DNA from: Deltaproteobacteria bacterium
GTDB lineage: Bacteria; Myxococcota_A; UBA796; GCA-2862545
Direction of reading: 5' to 3'
DNA: 64,000 nt
Assembly: GCA_006226595.1 (NCBI GenBank)
Contig: SBGP01000035.1
Span: forward strand, 1-64,000
In this document: piece by piece, positions 1 to 8,413 of the stretch
Position numbering within the stretch: the first letter of the stretch is position 1
Layout of the letters: each line of letters opens with the position of its first letter
The notes under the pieces: model-generated
Seen by the model: the letters and a program-made list of their open reading frames with translations, nothing else
Told to the model about the DNA's origin: nothing
Database searches by the model: none
Program-made: the position numbers and the translations under genes

Positions 1-217
1 CCGCCCGCTGCGCGCGCTTGGGCGCTTGCACTCCGCAGGCCCGTGCACGGCGCTCGTGAGCGGGAAGCCCGAGGGGCTTCCGCGCTCGTCGCTTGTGCCC
101 GCGCCTTTGGCGCGTATCGGGGGACGTGCCGTCCCCCAGGCCGCGTACTGCCTTCCCCCTGGCTGGTTGCGAGGGACCGAGGGGAGGTGCGGTGGGCGCG
201 GGCGGGAGGGATTGGGC
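1..217. repeat. Direct repeat copy A, hairpin-rich
   Basis: This 217-bp stretch recurs almost exactly at 376-594 and may extend beyond the left edge. It contains an imperfect hairpin with a GGAAGCCC/GGGCTTCC core (about 60-82), a GCGCC-ttt-GGCGC hairpin (about 111-123) and a GGGGGACG-tgc-CGTCCCCC hairpin (about 118-136). All reading frames are open for long distances because of base composition, and none has a ribosome site or recognisable protein, so I treat it as non-coding structured repeat DNA. Confidence 0.85.
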
Positions 218-375
218 TGCGGGCTCGGAGAGGGGGGCGTCGAGGTCTCGGATTCGGAGAGCGGCGCGTCGAGGGGAGTGGCGGCTGGATCTCACGGGGC
301 CTGTCGGCCCCTGGTCGGCTCCGCGGTCCTGGAACGCGGGACGGCTTGGACCGCGTTGCGGTCCATGCCTGCGTT
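218..375. other. Hairpin-dense spacer between repeat copies
   Basis: This non-coding stretch holds short direct repeats (CGGAGAG followed by GCGTCGAGG, twice between about 224 and 285) and two perfect inverted repeats: GGGGCC-tgtc-GGCCCC at about 296-311 and GGACCGC-gtt-GCGGTCC at 348-364. I see no gene in it. Confidence 0.6.
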
Positions 376-594
376 CCGCCCGCTGCGCGCGCTTGGGCGC
401 TTGCACTCCGCAGGCGCGTGCACGGCGCTTGTTGAGCGGGAAGCCCGGATGGGCTTCCGCGCTCGTCGCTTGCGCCCGCGCCTTTGGCGCGTATCGGGGG
501 ACGTGCCGTCCCCCAGGTCGCGTACTGCCTTCCCCCTGGCTGGTTGCGGGGGACCGAGGGGAGGTGCGGTGGGCGCGGGCGGGAGGGATTGGGC
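376..594. repeat. Direct repeat copy B
   Basis: This 219-bp copy is near-identical to 1-217. The differences include changes that fall in hairpin loops: the loop of the GAAGCCC/GGGCTTC stem is different and one base longer, while the stem is kept. Conservation of stems over loops suggests selection on structure. From 595 to 685 I see no gene or clear signal. Confidence 0.85.
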
Positions 595-685
595 AGGGCT
601 CTATGCCTGACACCGCGGTTGGCTCGACGCCTGGAACGGTGCGTGGATCCTCTTGATGGACGGGTTCGCGGATAGCTGTGAGTGT

Positions 686-705
686 TTGGTTGGTTGACCA
701 ACCAA
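686..705. promoter_or_regulatory. TetR-type operator
   Basis: A perfect inverted repeat, TTGGTTGGT-tg-ACCAACCAA, lies 30 bp upstream of the TetR gene start. Its arms resemble operators of many TetR-family regulators (TTGGTTGACCAACCAA type), so it is probably the autoregulatory site controlling the regulator and the transporter behind it. Confidence 0.75.
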
Positions 706-735
706 GTGGGGGTTACGGGATGGCCAGGAGGTCGC

Positions 736-1248
736 ATGACGGACCGTCGGGAAGCGATCGTGGACGCGCTGGGAGAGCTGCTGCCGGAGCTGGGCTACGA
801 CGGCGCGTCGACGGGCAAGCTGGCTTCCCGGGCGGGGATTCGGCAGGGGCTGGTGCACTACTACTTCCCCTCGAAGGCGGCGATCCTGGAGGCGCTGGTC
901 GAGCGGCTCGCCGAGAGCATCGACGCGCGTCTGGGTGCCTGGCAGGCGCCGGAGGACCTGCTCGCGGCGGCCCTCGCCCTGGGACACGGTGAGGATGCGA
1001 GTGCGGTGGCGTTGTTCGTGGCCATCCTCGGCGAGGCGCGCCATCCCGAGGTCCACGCGGTGATCGAGCGCCAGCTGGGGGATTGGCGCGAGCGGCTCGC
1101 CCGTGGAATGGACGGCGATGATGCCGCTGCCGCGGGGCTGATCGCGACCATCCTCGGCTACTGGCAGCTGGGGGTGCGCTTTCCGGGCGTGGTACCGCGC
1201 GGCAGTGCCTGGCCCACGGCTCGACGCATGCTGGGAGGCCTCACATGA
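736..1248 (+). CDS. TetR/AcrR family transcriptional regulator
   Basis: This 170-residue DNA-binding repressor probably controls itself and the next gene. Residues about 5-50 form the N-terminal TetR domain: a helix-turn-helix reading TGKLASRAGIRQGLVHYYF, followed by the usual SKAAILEAL helix. The C-terminal half is a variable ligand domain that gives no clue to the inducer. The ATG at 736 is preferred over an upstream in-frame start at 682 because AGGAGG lies at 726-731 and the operator at 686-705 would otherwise be coding. Its stop overlaps the start of the transporter gene by 4 bases (ATGA), so the two are translationally coupled. Confidence 0.9.
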   Translation: MTDRREAIVDALGELLPELGYDGASTGKLASRAGIRQGLVHYYFPSKAAILEALVERLAESIDARLGAWQAPEDLLAAALALGHGEDASAVALFVAILGEARHPEVHAVIERQLGDWRERLARGMDGDDAAAAGLIATILGYWQLGVRFPGVVPRGSAWPTARRMLGGLT

Positions 1249-2450
1249 ACCGCGACAAGGTGGTGCTGCTCGGGAGCCTGTACCTCGCTCAGGGGCTTCC
1301 CTTCGGGTTCTTCACCCAGGCGCTTCCCGTGGTGCTCCGCGACGAGGGCTACGACCTGCCGGCCATCGGCGCTTCCTCCGCTCTCGCCCTCCCGTGGGCC
1401 TTCAAGTTCTTGTGGGCACCGCTCGTCGACCGCTACCACGCACCCAGCGTGGGCCGTCGGCGGTCGTGGCTGTTGCCGCTCCAGGCGCTCACCGTGCTGC
1501 TCGTGGCCGGTCTCGCCTTCGTGCGGCCGGGGGGCGCCATCGCCGCGCTCGCGGTGGGCATGTTCGCGACGAGCCTGCTCGCGGCTACCCAGGACATCGC
1601 CACCGATGGGCTCGCGGTCGAGGTGCTCACGCCCGAGGAACGCGGGCTCGGCAACGGGCTGCAGGTCGCCGGATACCGCCTGGGCATGATCCTCGGCGGA
1701 GGCGCGCTGCTGGTGGTCTTCGACGAGCTCGGGTGGACCGCGACCTTCGTGACAATGGCGGCACTGCTCGCCCTGGCATCCCTGCCGGTGTGGCTGCATC
1801 GCGAGGTCTCGGATCGAGCACCCGCCGAGTCTCTCGCGGCGGTGCTCCGCGCGATGCGTCGACCCGGATGGCTCGGGTGGATGGGGCTGCTCATCGCCTA
1901 CAAGGCCGGAGATGCGCTCGCGGGCGGCATGATCCGCGTGTTCCTCAAGGATGCGAACCTGTCGATGAGCGAGATCGGCCTGCTGGTCGGCGTCGCCGGC
2001 TCGGTGGCGGGTCTGCTCGGTGCCTTGCTCGGCGGCTACCTGGCGTGGCGACTCGGCCGGGTTCAGGCGCTGATCGTGTGCGGGCTCGCGCAGGCACTGG
2101 CAGTCGGGCTGTACGTGATTCCGGCGCTTGGCGAGCCGTCGCGCGAGCTGCTGTGGGCGGTCGGCTCGGTCGAGCACTTCGCGGGCGGCATGGCGACGGC
2201 TGCGCTGTTCACCGCGATGATGGACGTGTGCCGGCCCGGCGTCGAGGCCAGCGACTACACGCTCCAGGCGAGCGCCGTCGTCCTCGGAACTGGCGTCGGG
2301 GCGAGCGTCTCGGGGCTCGTCGCGAAGCAGCTCGGCTACGCGGGTCACTTCGGGCTGTCCGCGATGGTGTGCCTGGCCGGACTCGGCATCGTCATGCTGT
2401 GGCTGCCGGGGGCCGCTCGCCGACTCGGCTCCGAGGAGATGAGCGCATGA
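1245..2450 (+). CDS. AmpG-like MFS transporter
   Basis: This is a 401-residue inner-membrane protein with about 12 hydrophobic segments. Its N-terminus (LYLAQGLPFGFFTQALP, then a LPWAFKFLWAPLVDRY segment) matches the AmpG/acetyl-CoA-transporter branch of the major facilitator superfamily. Typical AmpG proteins import anhydromuropeptides, but other members of this branch carry unrelated cargo, so the substrate is uncertain. It is coupled to the TetR gene, which suggests induction by a small molecule that may be the transported compound. Confidence 0.8.
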   Translation: MNRDKVVLLGSLYLAQGLPFGFFTQALPVVLRDEGYDLPAIGASSALALPWAFKFLWAPLVDRYHAPSVGRRRSWLLPLQALTVLLVAGLAFVRPGGAIAALAVGMFATSLLAATQDIATDGLAVEVLTPEERGLGNGLQVAGYRLGMILGGGALLVVFDELGWTATFVTMAALLALASLPVWLHREVSDRAPAESLAAVLRAMRRPGWLGWMGLLIAYKAGDALAGGMIRVFLKDANLSMSEIGLLVGVAGSVAGLLGALLGGYLAWRLGRVQALIVCGLAQALAVGLYVIPALGEPSRELLWAVGSVEHFAGGMATAALFTAMMDVCRPGVEASDYTLQASAVVLGTGVGASVSGLVAKQLGYAGHFGLSAMVCLAGLGIVMLWLPGAARRLGSEEMSA

Positions 2451-2484
2451 CCGTCGATCGCGTACCCTTCGACCAGGGGGCTCC

Positions 2485-3222
2485 ATGAAGCTGCTCGTGC
2501 TCGGTGTCGGCGATGCCTTCGCCTCGAAGTACTACTCGACCTCGCTCGCCGTGGGCTTCGAGGACCAGTGGCTGCTCGTCGACTGTCCACACCCGATCCG
2601 CAAGATGCTCCGCGAGGCCGGCGAGTCCTCGGGCGTGGCCCTCGAGGTCGGCGACTTCGCGGCGCTGGTGCTCACCCACTCCCATGCGGACCACTGCTCG
2701 GGGGTCGAGGGCTACCTGTTCTTCGAGCACTTCGTGCGCGGACGCAAGGGCCCCCTCGCGGCCCATCCCGAGGTGCACGCCGCCCTGTGGCCCACGCACC
2801 TCGCTGCGGGCATGAGCCAGCTGCTCCACGCGGATGGCTGTGTGTCGCGCCACGAGGCCGCCGACTTCATCGAGCCCATCGCACTCTCCGAGAGCGACTC
2901 CACCCGGATCGGGCCCTTCACCGTCGAGATCCGGCGGACCATCCACCACATCCCCACCTTCGCGCTGCGCATCTCCGCGGGTGGGCGCTCCCTGGGCCTC
3001 TCCGCGGACACCTCCTACGACGAGGGCCTGCTCGACTGGCTGTTCGAGGCCGATCGCGTCGTTCACGAGACGAACTACGGCGTGCACACGCCCTACGCCG
3101 CCCTCGCGTCCCTGCCCGAGGAGCGTCGGGAGCGCATGTGGCTGGTGCACTACCCGGACGACTTCGATCTCGACGCTTCGGCGATCGAGCCGCTGCGCCA
3201 GGGTCAGCTGTACACGGTGTAG
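2485..3222 (+). CDS. MBL-fold metal-dependent hydrolase
   Basis: This 245-residue cytoplasmic protein belongs to the metallo-beta-lactamase superfamily. The metal-binding motif HSHADH is at about residues 60-65, followed by a conserved His in the IHHIPTFALRI region and an Asp in SADTSYDEG. The N-terminus MKLLVLGVGDAF resembles the RNase Z/phosphodiesterase-like branch. It starts 34 bases after the transporter gene with a G-rich ribosome site, so it probably shares the TetR-controlled operon. The substrate cannot be told from the sequence. Confidence 0.8.
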   Translation: MKLLVLGVGDAFASKYYSTSLAVGFEDQWLLVDCPHPIRKMLREAGESSGVALEVGDFAALVLTHSHADHCSGVEGYLFFEHFVRGRKGPLAAHPEVHAALWPTHLAAGMSQLLHADGCVSRHEAADFIEPIALSESDSTRIGPFTVEIRRTIHHIPTFALRISAGGRSLGLSADTSYDEGLLDWLFEADRVVHETNYGVHTPYAALASLPEERRERMWLVHYPDDFDLDASAIEPLRQGQLYTV

Positions 3223-3270
3223 ACGCGCGGCCGGCCGGGCCCGCACTGCAGACCCGGAGGGTGGGGGGTA

Positions 3271-4365
3271 CTAGGCCTTGTACGCGAAGTCGTGGTACGC
3301 GCGCTCGGCGAGGGCGCTCCACGCGTTGGACGCGTCCCGGAAGGCCTTGAAGCTCTCGTAGATCTTCTTGTAGCCGGCGTCCGCGGCGGCCCCTTCGGCG
3401 AGCATCTGCTCGGAGGCCTCCTTGGCGGCGGCGAGGATCTCCGGCGAGAAGGCGCGGGTGGTCACCCCGCCCGCGAGAAGGCGCTGCATCGCCGCGGGGT
3501 TCTTCGCATCGTAGCGGGTCTGCATCGCCAGTCCGCCCTCGTGGCACGCGGTCTGGAGGATGGCCTGGTACTCGGCGGGCAGCGCGTCCCACTCCTTCTG
3601 GTTCACGAAGAAGGAGAGGCTCGGTCCCGGCTCCCACCACCCCGGGTAGTAGTAGTTCTTCGCGACCTTGTGGAAGCCCAGCTTCTCGTCGTCGTACGGA
3701 CCGACCCAGTCGGTGGCGTCGATGGCCCCGCGCTCGAGGGCCGCGTAGATCTCACCGCCGGCGATGGTCTGCGTCGATACACCCAGCGCCTCCATCACGC
3801 GCCCCCCCATGCCGGGGATGCGCATCTTCAGACCCTTGAGGTCGTCCACGGCATTGACCTCGGGCACGAACCAGCCGCCCATCTGCACGCCGGTGTTGCC
3901 GCCGGGAATGGCGCGAACGCCGAAGTCCGCGTACAGCTCGTTCACGAGCTCGAGCCCGCCGCCCTCGAGCAGCCACGCGCTCTGCTGCCGTGCGGTCATG
4001 CCGAAGGGCACGCAGGTGTCGAAGGCGAGCGCGGGGTTCTTGCCGATGTAGTAGTAGGACGCGCTCTGGCCGATGGGCACGGTGCCCTGCTGCACGGCGT
4101 CGAGGACCTCGAGGCCCGGCACGAGCTCGCCGGCCGGGTAGCACTTGATGTCGAAGTTGCCGCCGCTCATCTCGCGCACGCGGTCGGCCATCACCTCGGC
4201 GGCGCCGTAGATCGTGTCCAGCGTCCGCGGGAAGGACGAAGCCAGCCGCCAGCGCACCTTCTTGCCGGTGTGGGCGGGGCCGCCGCCCGAGGAGGACTCG
4301 CCGCCGCTGCATGCCGCCAGCAGTCCGCCGGCCACGGCACCCGTGAGTAGATCGCGTCGCTTCAT
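3271..4365 (-). CDS. TRAP transporter substrate-binding lipoprotein (TakP/FcbT1-like)
   Basis: This 364-residue periplasmic receptor would capture an organic acid for a tripartite ATP-independent transporter. The start at 4365 gives MKRRDLLTG, a twin-arginine-type signal, followed by lipobox LLAAC with C19, and has GAGGAA upstream; longer in-frame starts are not needed. The region around WVGPYDDEKLGFHK and the YYYPGWWEPG stretch match the branch that includes the keto-acid receptor TakP and the chloroaromatic/mannitol receptors. The membrane subunits DctQ and DctM are not adjacent, so it is an orphan receptor here. Confidence 0.88.
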   Translation of the reverse strand: MKRRDLLTGAVAGGLLAACSGGESSSGGGPAHTGKKVRWRLASSFPRTLDTIYGAAEVMADRVREMSGGNFDIKCYPAGELVPGLEVLDAVQQGTVPIGQSASYYYIGKNPALAFDTCVPFGMTARQQSAWLLEGGGLELVNELYADFGVRAIPGGNTGVQMGGWFVPEVNAVDDLKGLKMRIPGMGGRVMEALGVSTQTIAGGEIYAALERGAIDATDWVGPYDDEKLGFHKVAKNYYYPGWWEPGPSLSFFVNQKEWDALPAEYQAILQTACHEGGLAMQTRYDAKNPAAMQRLLAGGVTTRAFSPEILAAAKEASEQMLAEGAAADAGYKKIYESFKAFRDASNAWSALAERAYHDFAYKA

Positions 4366-4587
4366 GGATTCCTCGGTCGTTCGCCGACCCTCGAAGTGGG
4401 TCCGGGCGCGGCAGCCTACCTCCCCGGCGTGAAACGATCCAGTGACCGAAACGCCGACGATCGTGATGAACACGGGCTGTTCGCCGGGATGTCAACGACT
4501 TGCTGACTTCCTGTTTGCGTCCGCTTGACCGTCACCTTACATGCGCCGCGCTCGCCCCCTCTGGGGCCCGATTTCCAGGATTTCCAG

Positions 4588-6375
4588 ATGTCTTCTGTTC
4601 GCACCGCTCTGCTCGTGTCCTTCGTTCTCACCGCCGCCTGCACGCCCGACTACGACACGTGGCGCACCGGCGACCCGAAGGCCCCCACGGCCTACCGCTA
4701 CGTCAACGGCGTCGACGATGCCGGCGCTTCCGTCACCGGCGGCGCGCACACGGTCATCGTGCCGGTCATGGACCGCCACCTCCGTGAGGCCATCGACGCC
4801 CCCAACCAGCCGACCCGTCTGCACCCCGAGCTGAAGGGCGAGGCGACGATCTTCGACCCGGAGATCAAGAACGGCGAGAGTGACTGGGACATCTTCGCCA
4901 GCTCCTGGTGGGCCCAGTCGAAGAACGGCATCGCCAAGCGCTGGACCGGCGGCACGCAGTCCTACAGCGACCACAGCCAGGTCGACAAGATGTCCCCGAC
5001 CGAGAAGTACGACCTTCTCTTCCACCCGGGACAGTCGGTCACCCTCGAAGAGGTCGAGCACCACAACTACTCCGAGCTGCGCAAGCCGGAGGAGGAGCGG
5101 GCCGCCAAGCACAAGCACGAGGCGATCACCGTCGTCGGTCCGGCCACCGCCTGGGAGCTCCGCAACCACGGCAACTACCAGACCTTCGCGCACCCGGACT
5201 CCTGGTGGGGCCACTGCAACGGCTGGGCCTCCTACGCCACCGCCGAGAAGCTCGGCGCGCCCGTCCGCGACATCCACGTGAAGGTCGTCGACGACAAGAT
5301 CATCGAGTGCGAGGACCCGTCCGCCGAGGGCTGCGTCTACATCCGCATGGGTGACATCGAAGCGATGATGTCCGAGCTGTACTTCTCCGACACCGCGACC
5401 TTCGCGGGCCGTCGCTGCAAGGAGTCGCCGGAGGAGATGGAGCGCGACGAGTACGGTCGCCCGGTGGACCCCGCCTGCCGCGACATGAACGCTGGCAGCT
5501 TCCACATCGCGATCACCGGCCTGCTCTCCCGCGGCGCGGAGAACCTCTCCACCAAGGAGCAGGGCAAGCCCCCGTTCATCATCGACCACAGCTACGACTG
5601 GGAGGTCTGGAACTTCCCGATCAAGAAGTTCGAGATCAGCGAGACGGTCGAGGTCTCCGCCGAGGAGGCCCAGGCGCTGGTCGGTGGCGAGGGCGAGTAC
5701 GCGTTCAACGGCGCCGCCAAGAAGTTCGCCCGCGTGAGCATGAAGTACTTCATGGTCAGCGACGGCGTCTCCGACAGCAAGATGATGCTCCAGGCCAAGG
5801 AGCGAAACATCGCCCTGCACCCCGTCGAGCTCAACTACGTGCTCGAGATGGCCGAGGACAACACCATCCTCGGTGGTGAGTGGATTGCCGAGCCCGAGGT
5901 CTCCTTCGGTGAGGACAGCAAGAAGCTCCACCCGGACTTCCTCTGGGCCGCGGTGAACCCGCAGGGCTGGGGTGAGCAGAGCGACGACCTCGGTGGCGAC
6001 GACGACAACCCGTACATCGCCTACAGCAAGGTCAAGGCGCTGCTCGCCTGCGCCAACGACGCCGACACCTGCAAGGCCGAGGCCGAGCCGGTGCCCTTCG
6101 AGGCCGTCTGCGACGGCAAGTGCGACAGCTCGCAGGCCCAGATCGGCCCCGACGGCGGCGCCTGCTACTGCGACGCCAGCTGCGTGTCCTACAACGACTG
6201 CTGTGACGACCGCGCGGACACCTGCGGCGGCGCCGGCACCACCGCGCCGACCCCGGCGACCTGCGAGGGCCACTGCGGCTCGAGCGACCCGGTCCCCGGC
6301 ACCGAGTGCTACTGCGACGACTCCTGTGAGGAGTACGGCGACTGCTGCGGCGACAAGGCCGACACCTGCAACTGA
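4588..6375 (+). CDS. Transglutaminase-elicitor-like lipoprotein with two somatomedin-B-like domains
   Basis: This 595-residue secreted lipoprotein has a signal peptide ending in TAAC (C18). The start at 4588 is chosen because it begins the signal peptide and has AGGA just upstream. The central region resembles the transglutaminase-elicitor (GP42) family: catalytic-type Cys210 in WWGHCNGWASYA, a candidate His306 in GSFHIAITG, and the downstream DHSYDWEVWNFPI stretch. The C-terminus carries two eight-cysteine modules, 508-546 and 559-594, each with C-x3-C, C-x-CD, C-x5-CC and a final Cys, which is the somatomedin B spacing. It probably crosslinks or cleaves extracellular protein; substrate unknown. 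It is followed by a terminator. Confidence 0.82.
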   Translation: MSSVRTALLVSFVLTAACTPDYDTWRTGDPKAPTAYRYVNGVDDAGASVTGGAHTVIVPVMDRHLREAIDAPNQPTRLHPELKGEATIFDPEIKNGESDWDIFASSWWAQSKNGIAKRWTGGTQSYSDHSQVDKMSPTEKYDLLFHPGQSVTLEEVEHHNYSELRKPEEERAAKHKHEAITVVGPATAWELRNHGNYQTFAHPDSWWGHCNGWASYATAEKLGAPVRDIHVKVVDDKIIECEDPSAEGCVYIRMGDIEAMMSELYFSDTATFAGRRCKESPEEMERDEYGRPVDPACRDMNAGSFHIAITGLLSRGAENLSTKEQGKPPFIIDHSYDWEVWNFPIKKFEISETVEVSAEEAQALVGGEGEYAFNGAAKKFARVSMKYFMVSDGVSDSKMMLQAKERNIALHPVELNYVLEMAEDNTILGGEWIAEPEVSFGEDSKKLHPDFLWAAVNPQGWGEQSDDLGGDDDNPYIAYSKVKALLACANDADTCKAEAEPVPFEAVCDGKCDSSQAQIGPDGGACYCDASCVSYNDCCDDRADTCGGAGTTAPTPATCEGHCGSSDPVPGTECYCDDSCEEYGDCCGDKADTCN

Positions 6376-6392
6376 TTGCGCTCGGCTGAAGC

Positions 6393-6427
6393 GAGGCGCG
6401 GCGTCCTTCGGGGCCCGCGCCTCTTTT
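6393..6427 (+). terminator. Rho-independent terminator
   Basis: A 9-bp perfect stem GAGGCGCGG/CCGCGCCTC with a 13-base loop is followed by TTTT. It ends the transglutaminase-like gene and sits in the gap with the convergent gene stopping at 6432. Confidence 0.85.
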
Positions 6428-6431
6428 CGTT

Positions 6432-6905
6432 TCAGGCGAAGTAGCGCTGGTACACGTACACGCCGATGGCGACCAGCAGCCCGACGCGCAGCAGGCGCGA
6501 GAACGGCGACATGCCGAGGCTGCCGTCGTACGGGCTCACATCGAAGGGCAGGGCGTCGAGTACCGGCTCCGGGTCCTGAAAGCCGATCTGCACCTCGCTC
6601 CCGTCGTCGAGGCCGAGCACGAGCAGGGCGCCGTCGCTGCCCAGCTGACGAAAGCGAAGCACACGCGCTTCGCGCACGATGTCGAAGGGCAGGACCCACC
6701 CGGCGATGCTCAGGCGCTGTGCGGTGACGAGCAGGGTGCCGCGTCGCGCGCCGATCCAGTGGGCGCCCCGCTCGGCAGCGCGTGGCGCATCACTGCGAGT
6801 GGCCTTGCACGCGCGCGCCGCGAGCACGGGCTCGTCCGGGTTCGCCTTGCGGAATCGCCGCGTCGCCGTCCCTACGCCGTACAGCAGGTCGACCAGTGCC
6901 CTCAT
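6432..6905 (-). CDS. Hypothetical protein, PH-like fold with C-terminal membrane anchor
   Basis: I do not recognise this 157-residue protein. The middle part (GTLLVTAQRLSIAGWVLPF, then a beta-rich stretch with VLGLDDGSEVQIGFQDPEPV) looks like a bacterial PH or GRAM-like beta-barrel. The last 20 residues are hydrophobic (RVGLLVAIGVYVYQRYF) and would anchor it in the membrane. It begins 21 bases after the DUF2786 gene with GGAGG upstream, so it is probably co-transcribed with it. Confidence 0.7.
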   Translation of the reverse strand: MRALVDLLYGVGTATRRFRKANPDEPVLAARACKATRSDAPRAAERGAHWIGARRGTLLVTAQRLSIAGWVLPFDIVREARVLRFRQLGSDGALLVLGLDDGSEVQIGFQDPEPVLDALPFDVSPYDGSLGMSPFSRLLRVGLLVAIGVYVYQRYFA

Positions 6906-6926
6906 CGCGCAGCCTCCGAGCCGCTT

Positions 6927-7595
6927 CTACTGCGGCTCTTCCGGCAGTGGAAGGTGCTTTGCCGAGGCCTTGCCACTCTCGTAGGCATCCATCCACACGC
7001 GGATGTTTCGCCCCTTGCCGAGGCGCAGCTTGTCCGCCACGAAGTGATCGAGGGCGGCCTGGTGTGCCTCCATCGCGGCATCCACGCGGACCAACGCCGC
7101 TGCGGGCGCCTGGGTGGCGACCTCGCGGGTCTGCTCCTGCAGGCGGCGACCGATGGTGTCGGCGGCGCCGATGCGGAAGGACTCGTGCCACTCGCGCGGC
7201 TGACCCTGGCCTTCGGTGGCCGAGAGCCACTCGATGCGCTTGAGTAGCCAGTCCCACAGGGCGTGCACCACCTCGCGGTCGCGCTCGCGGCCGACGAGCA
7301 CGATGGACGACTCCTTGCCGGACTTCAGCGTGTACGCGACACAGCCGTTCGCCTGAGCGATGGCGCCGGCGAGCACCACCTTCCACTTGCGCAGGCGACG
7401 GGCGGTCTCGAGGGGCGCATCCCGCGCATCGACGATCGGGTCGACCTCTTCGGTCTCGGCGGCGAGCCACGCTTCGAGTCGGTGCTCGGCGATCAGTCGC
7501 TGAGCCCGGGCCGCAGCGGCTGCCGCTTCGTGCACGTTGTTCGAGGTCGCGACGCCGAGCAGCTTGCGCACGCGATCGAGGATGGCCTGGTCCAT
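6927..7595 (-). CDS. DUF2786 domain protein
   Basis: This 222-residue cytoplasmic protein carries an N-terminal DUF2786 signature: ILDRVRKLLGVATSNNVHEAAAAAARAQRLI in outline, a helical region of about 40 residues. The rest resembles the domain that usually follows it in this family (about residues 70-200), which includes VVLAGAIAQANGCVAYT. The biochemical role of the family is unknown; some members are phage- or host-encoded and have been linked to DNA. The start at 7595 is used because the domain begins there. Confidence 0.75.
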   Translation of the reverse strand: MDQAILDRVRKLLGVATSNNVHEAAAAAARAQRLIAEHRLEAWLAAETEEVDPIVDARDAPLETARRLRKWKVVLAGAIAQANGCVAYTLKSGKESSIVLVGRERDREVVHALWDWLLKRIEWLSATEGQGQPREWHESFRIGAADTIGRRLQEQTREVATQAPAAALVRVDAAMEAHQAALDHFVADKLRLGKGRNIRVWMDAYESGKASAKHLPLPEEPQ

Positions 7596-7659
7596 GGGCT
7601 CGCCTAACCGCTCCGGTCCCGGACGGCGCTCACTGCGGCGGTGCGCCGCGGGATCCACG

Positions 7660-7691
7660 AAAAAGCCCCGAAGTCTCTCGACCCCGGGGCT
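7660..7691 (-). terminator. Terminator after rpsD
   Basis: On the minus strand a GC stem (AGCCCCG/CGGGGCT) is followed by TTTTT, which is a standard intrinsic terminator. It separates the ribosomal protein pair from the DUF2786 gene. Confidence 0.85.
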
Positions 7692-7711
7692 CTTCGTTCT
7701 GTCGCGGAAGA

Positions 7712-8329
7712 CTAGAGCTTCTGCGAGTAGAACTCGATGATCGCCTGCTCGTTGAGCTCGAAGGGCAGGTCACCACGCTCGGGGGCGGTGATGAGCTTGC
7801 CGGCGGCCTTGGCCGGATCGAACTCGATCCAGGACGGGCGGGGCATCGACGCGGAGCGCTCGATGGCGGCCTGCACGAACGGCTTGCTCTTGCTCTTCTC
7901 GCGGATCGAGATCTCGGCGCCGGCGGTCACGTTGAACGACGGGCGGTCGACGCGGTGGCCGTTGACCATGATGTGGCCGTGCACGACCAGCTGACGCGCA
8001 GCCGGGATGGTCGGAGCGAAGCCCATGCGCCAGACGATGTTGTCGAGGCGGCTCTGGAGCAGCTGAACCAGGTTCAGGCCCGACGGTCCCTTGCGGCGGG
8101 AGGCCTCACGCACGTAGCGCTGGAACTGCTTCTCGAGCAGGCCGAAGTGCCAACGGGCCTTCTGCTTCTCGACGAGGCGAACCTTGAAGTCGGAGGGCTT
8201 GCCCCGACGACGAGCACCGTGCTGACCCGGAGGGAACGGACGCTCGAGAGTAGCGGCCGTCGTCAGTCCGGGAAGCACCGTGCCCACAGCCCGGCACTTC
8301 TTCAGCCGGGGTCCACGATAACGCGCCAT
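7712..8329 (-). CDS. rpsD: 30S ribosomal protein S4, zinc-independent type
   Basis: This 205-residue primary rRNA-binding protein of the small subunit nucleates 16S rRNA folding. The N-terminus MARYRGPRLKKCRAVGT has a single Cys, so the four-Cys zinc site of C-plus S4 proteins is absent. The S4 RNA-binding domain follows (SRLDNIVWRMGFAPTI, then VVHGHIMVNGHRV). The ribosome site AGGAG is close to the ATG. It lies 84 bases after rpmG on the same strand, away from the usual alpha operon (rpsM, rpsK, rpoA are not present). Confidence 0.97.
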   Translation of the reverse strand: MARYRGPRLKKCRAVGTVLPGLTTAATLERPFPPGQHGARRRGKPSDFKVRLVEKQKARWHFGLLEKQFQRYVREASRRKGPSGLNLVQLLQSRLDNIVWRMGFAPTIPAARQLVVHGHIMVNGHRVDRPSFNVTAGAEISIREKSKSKPFVQAAIERSASMPRPSWIEFDPAKAAGKLITAPERGDLPFELNEQAIIEFYSQKL

Positions 8330-8413
8330 GACGCGCTCCTTTGGGTGCAGTGTGTGCGAAGGCGGGGGGTGTGATCGGAGGGATCGTGGGCCGCACTTCG
8401 CGGGGGTTGAAAG

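Noticed and set aside
26-675. Several overlapping open frames of 63-194 codons
   Set aside because: All lie in repeated GC-rich DNA, have no ribosome site or domain, and the same codons recur in both repeat copies in different frames.
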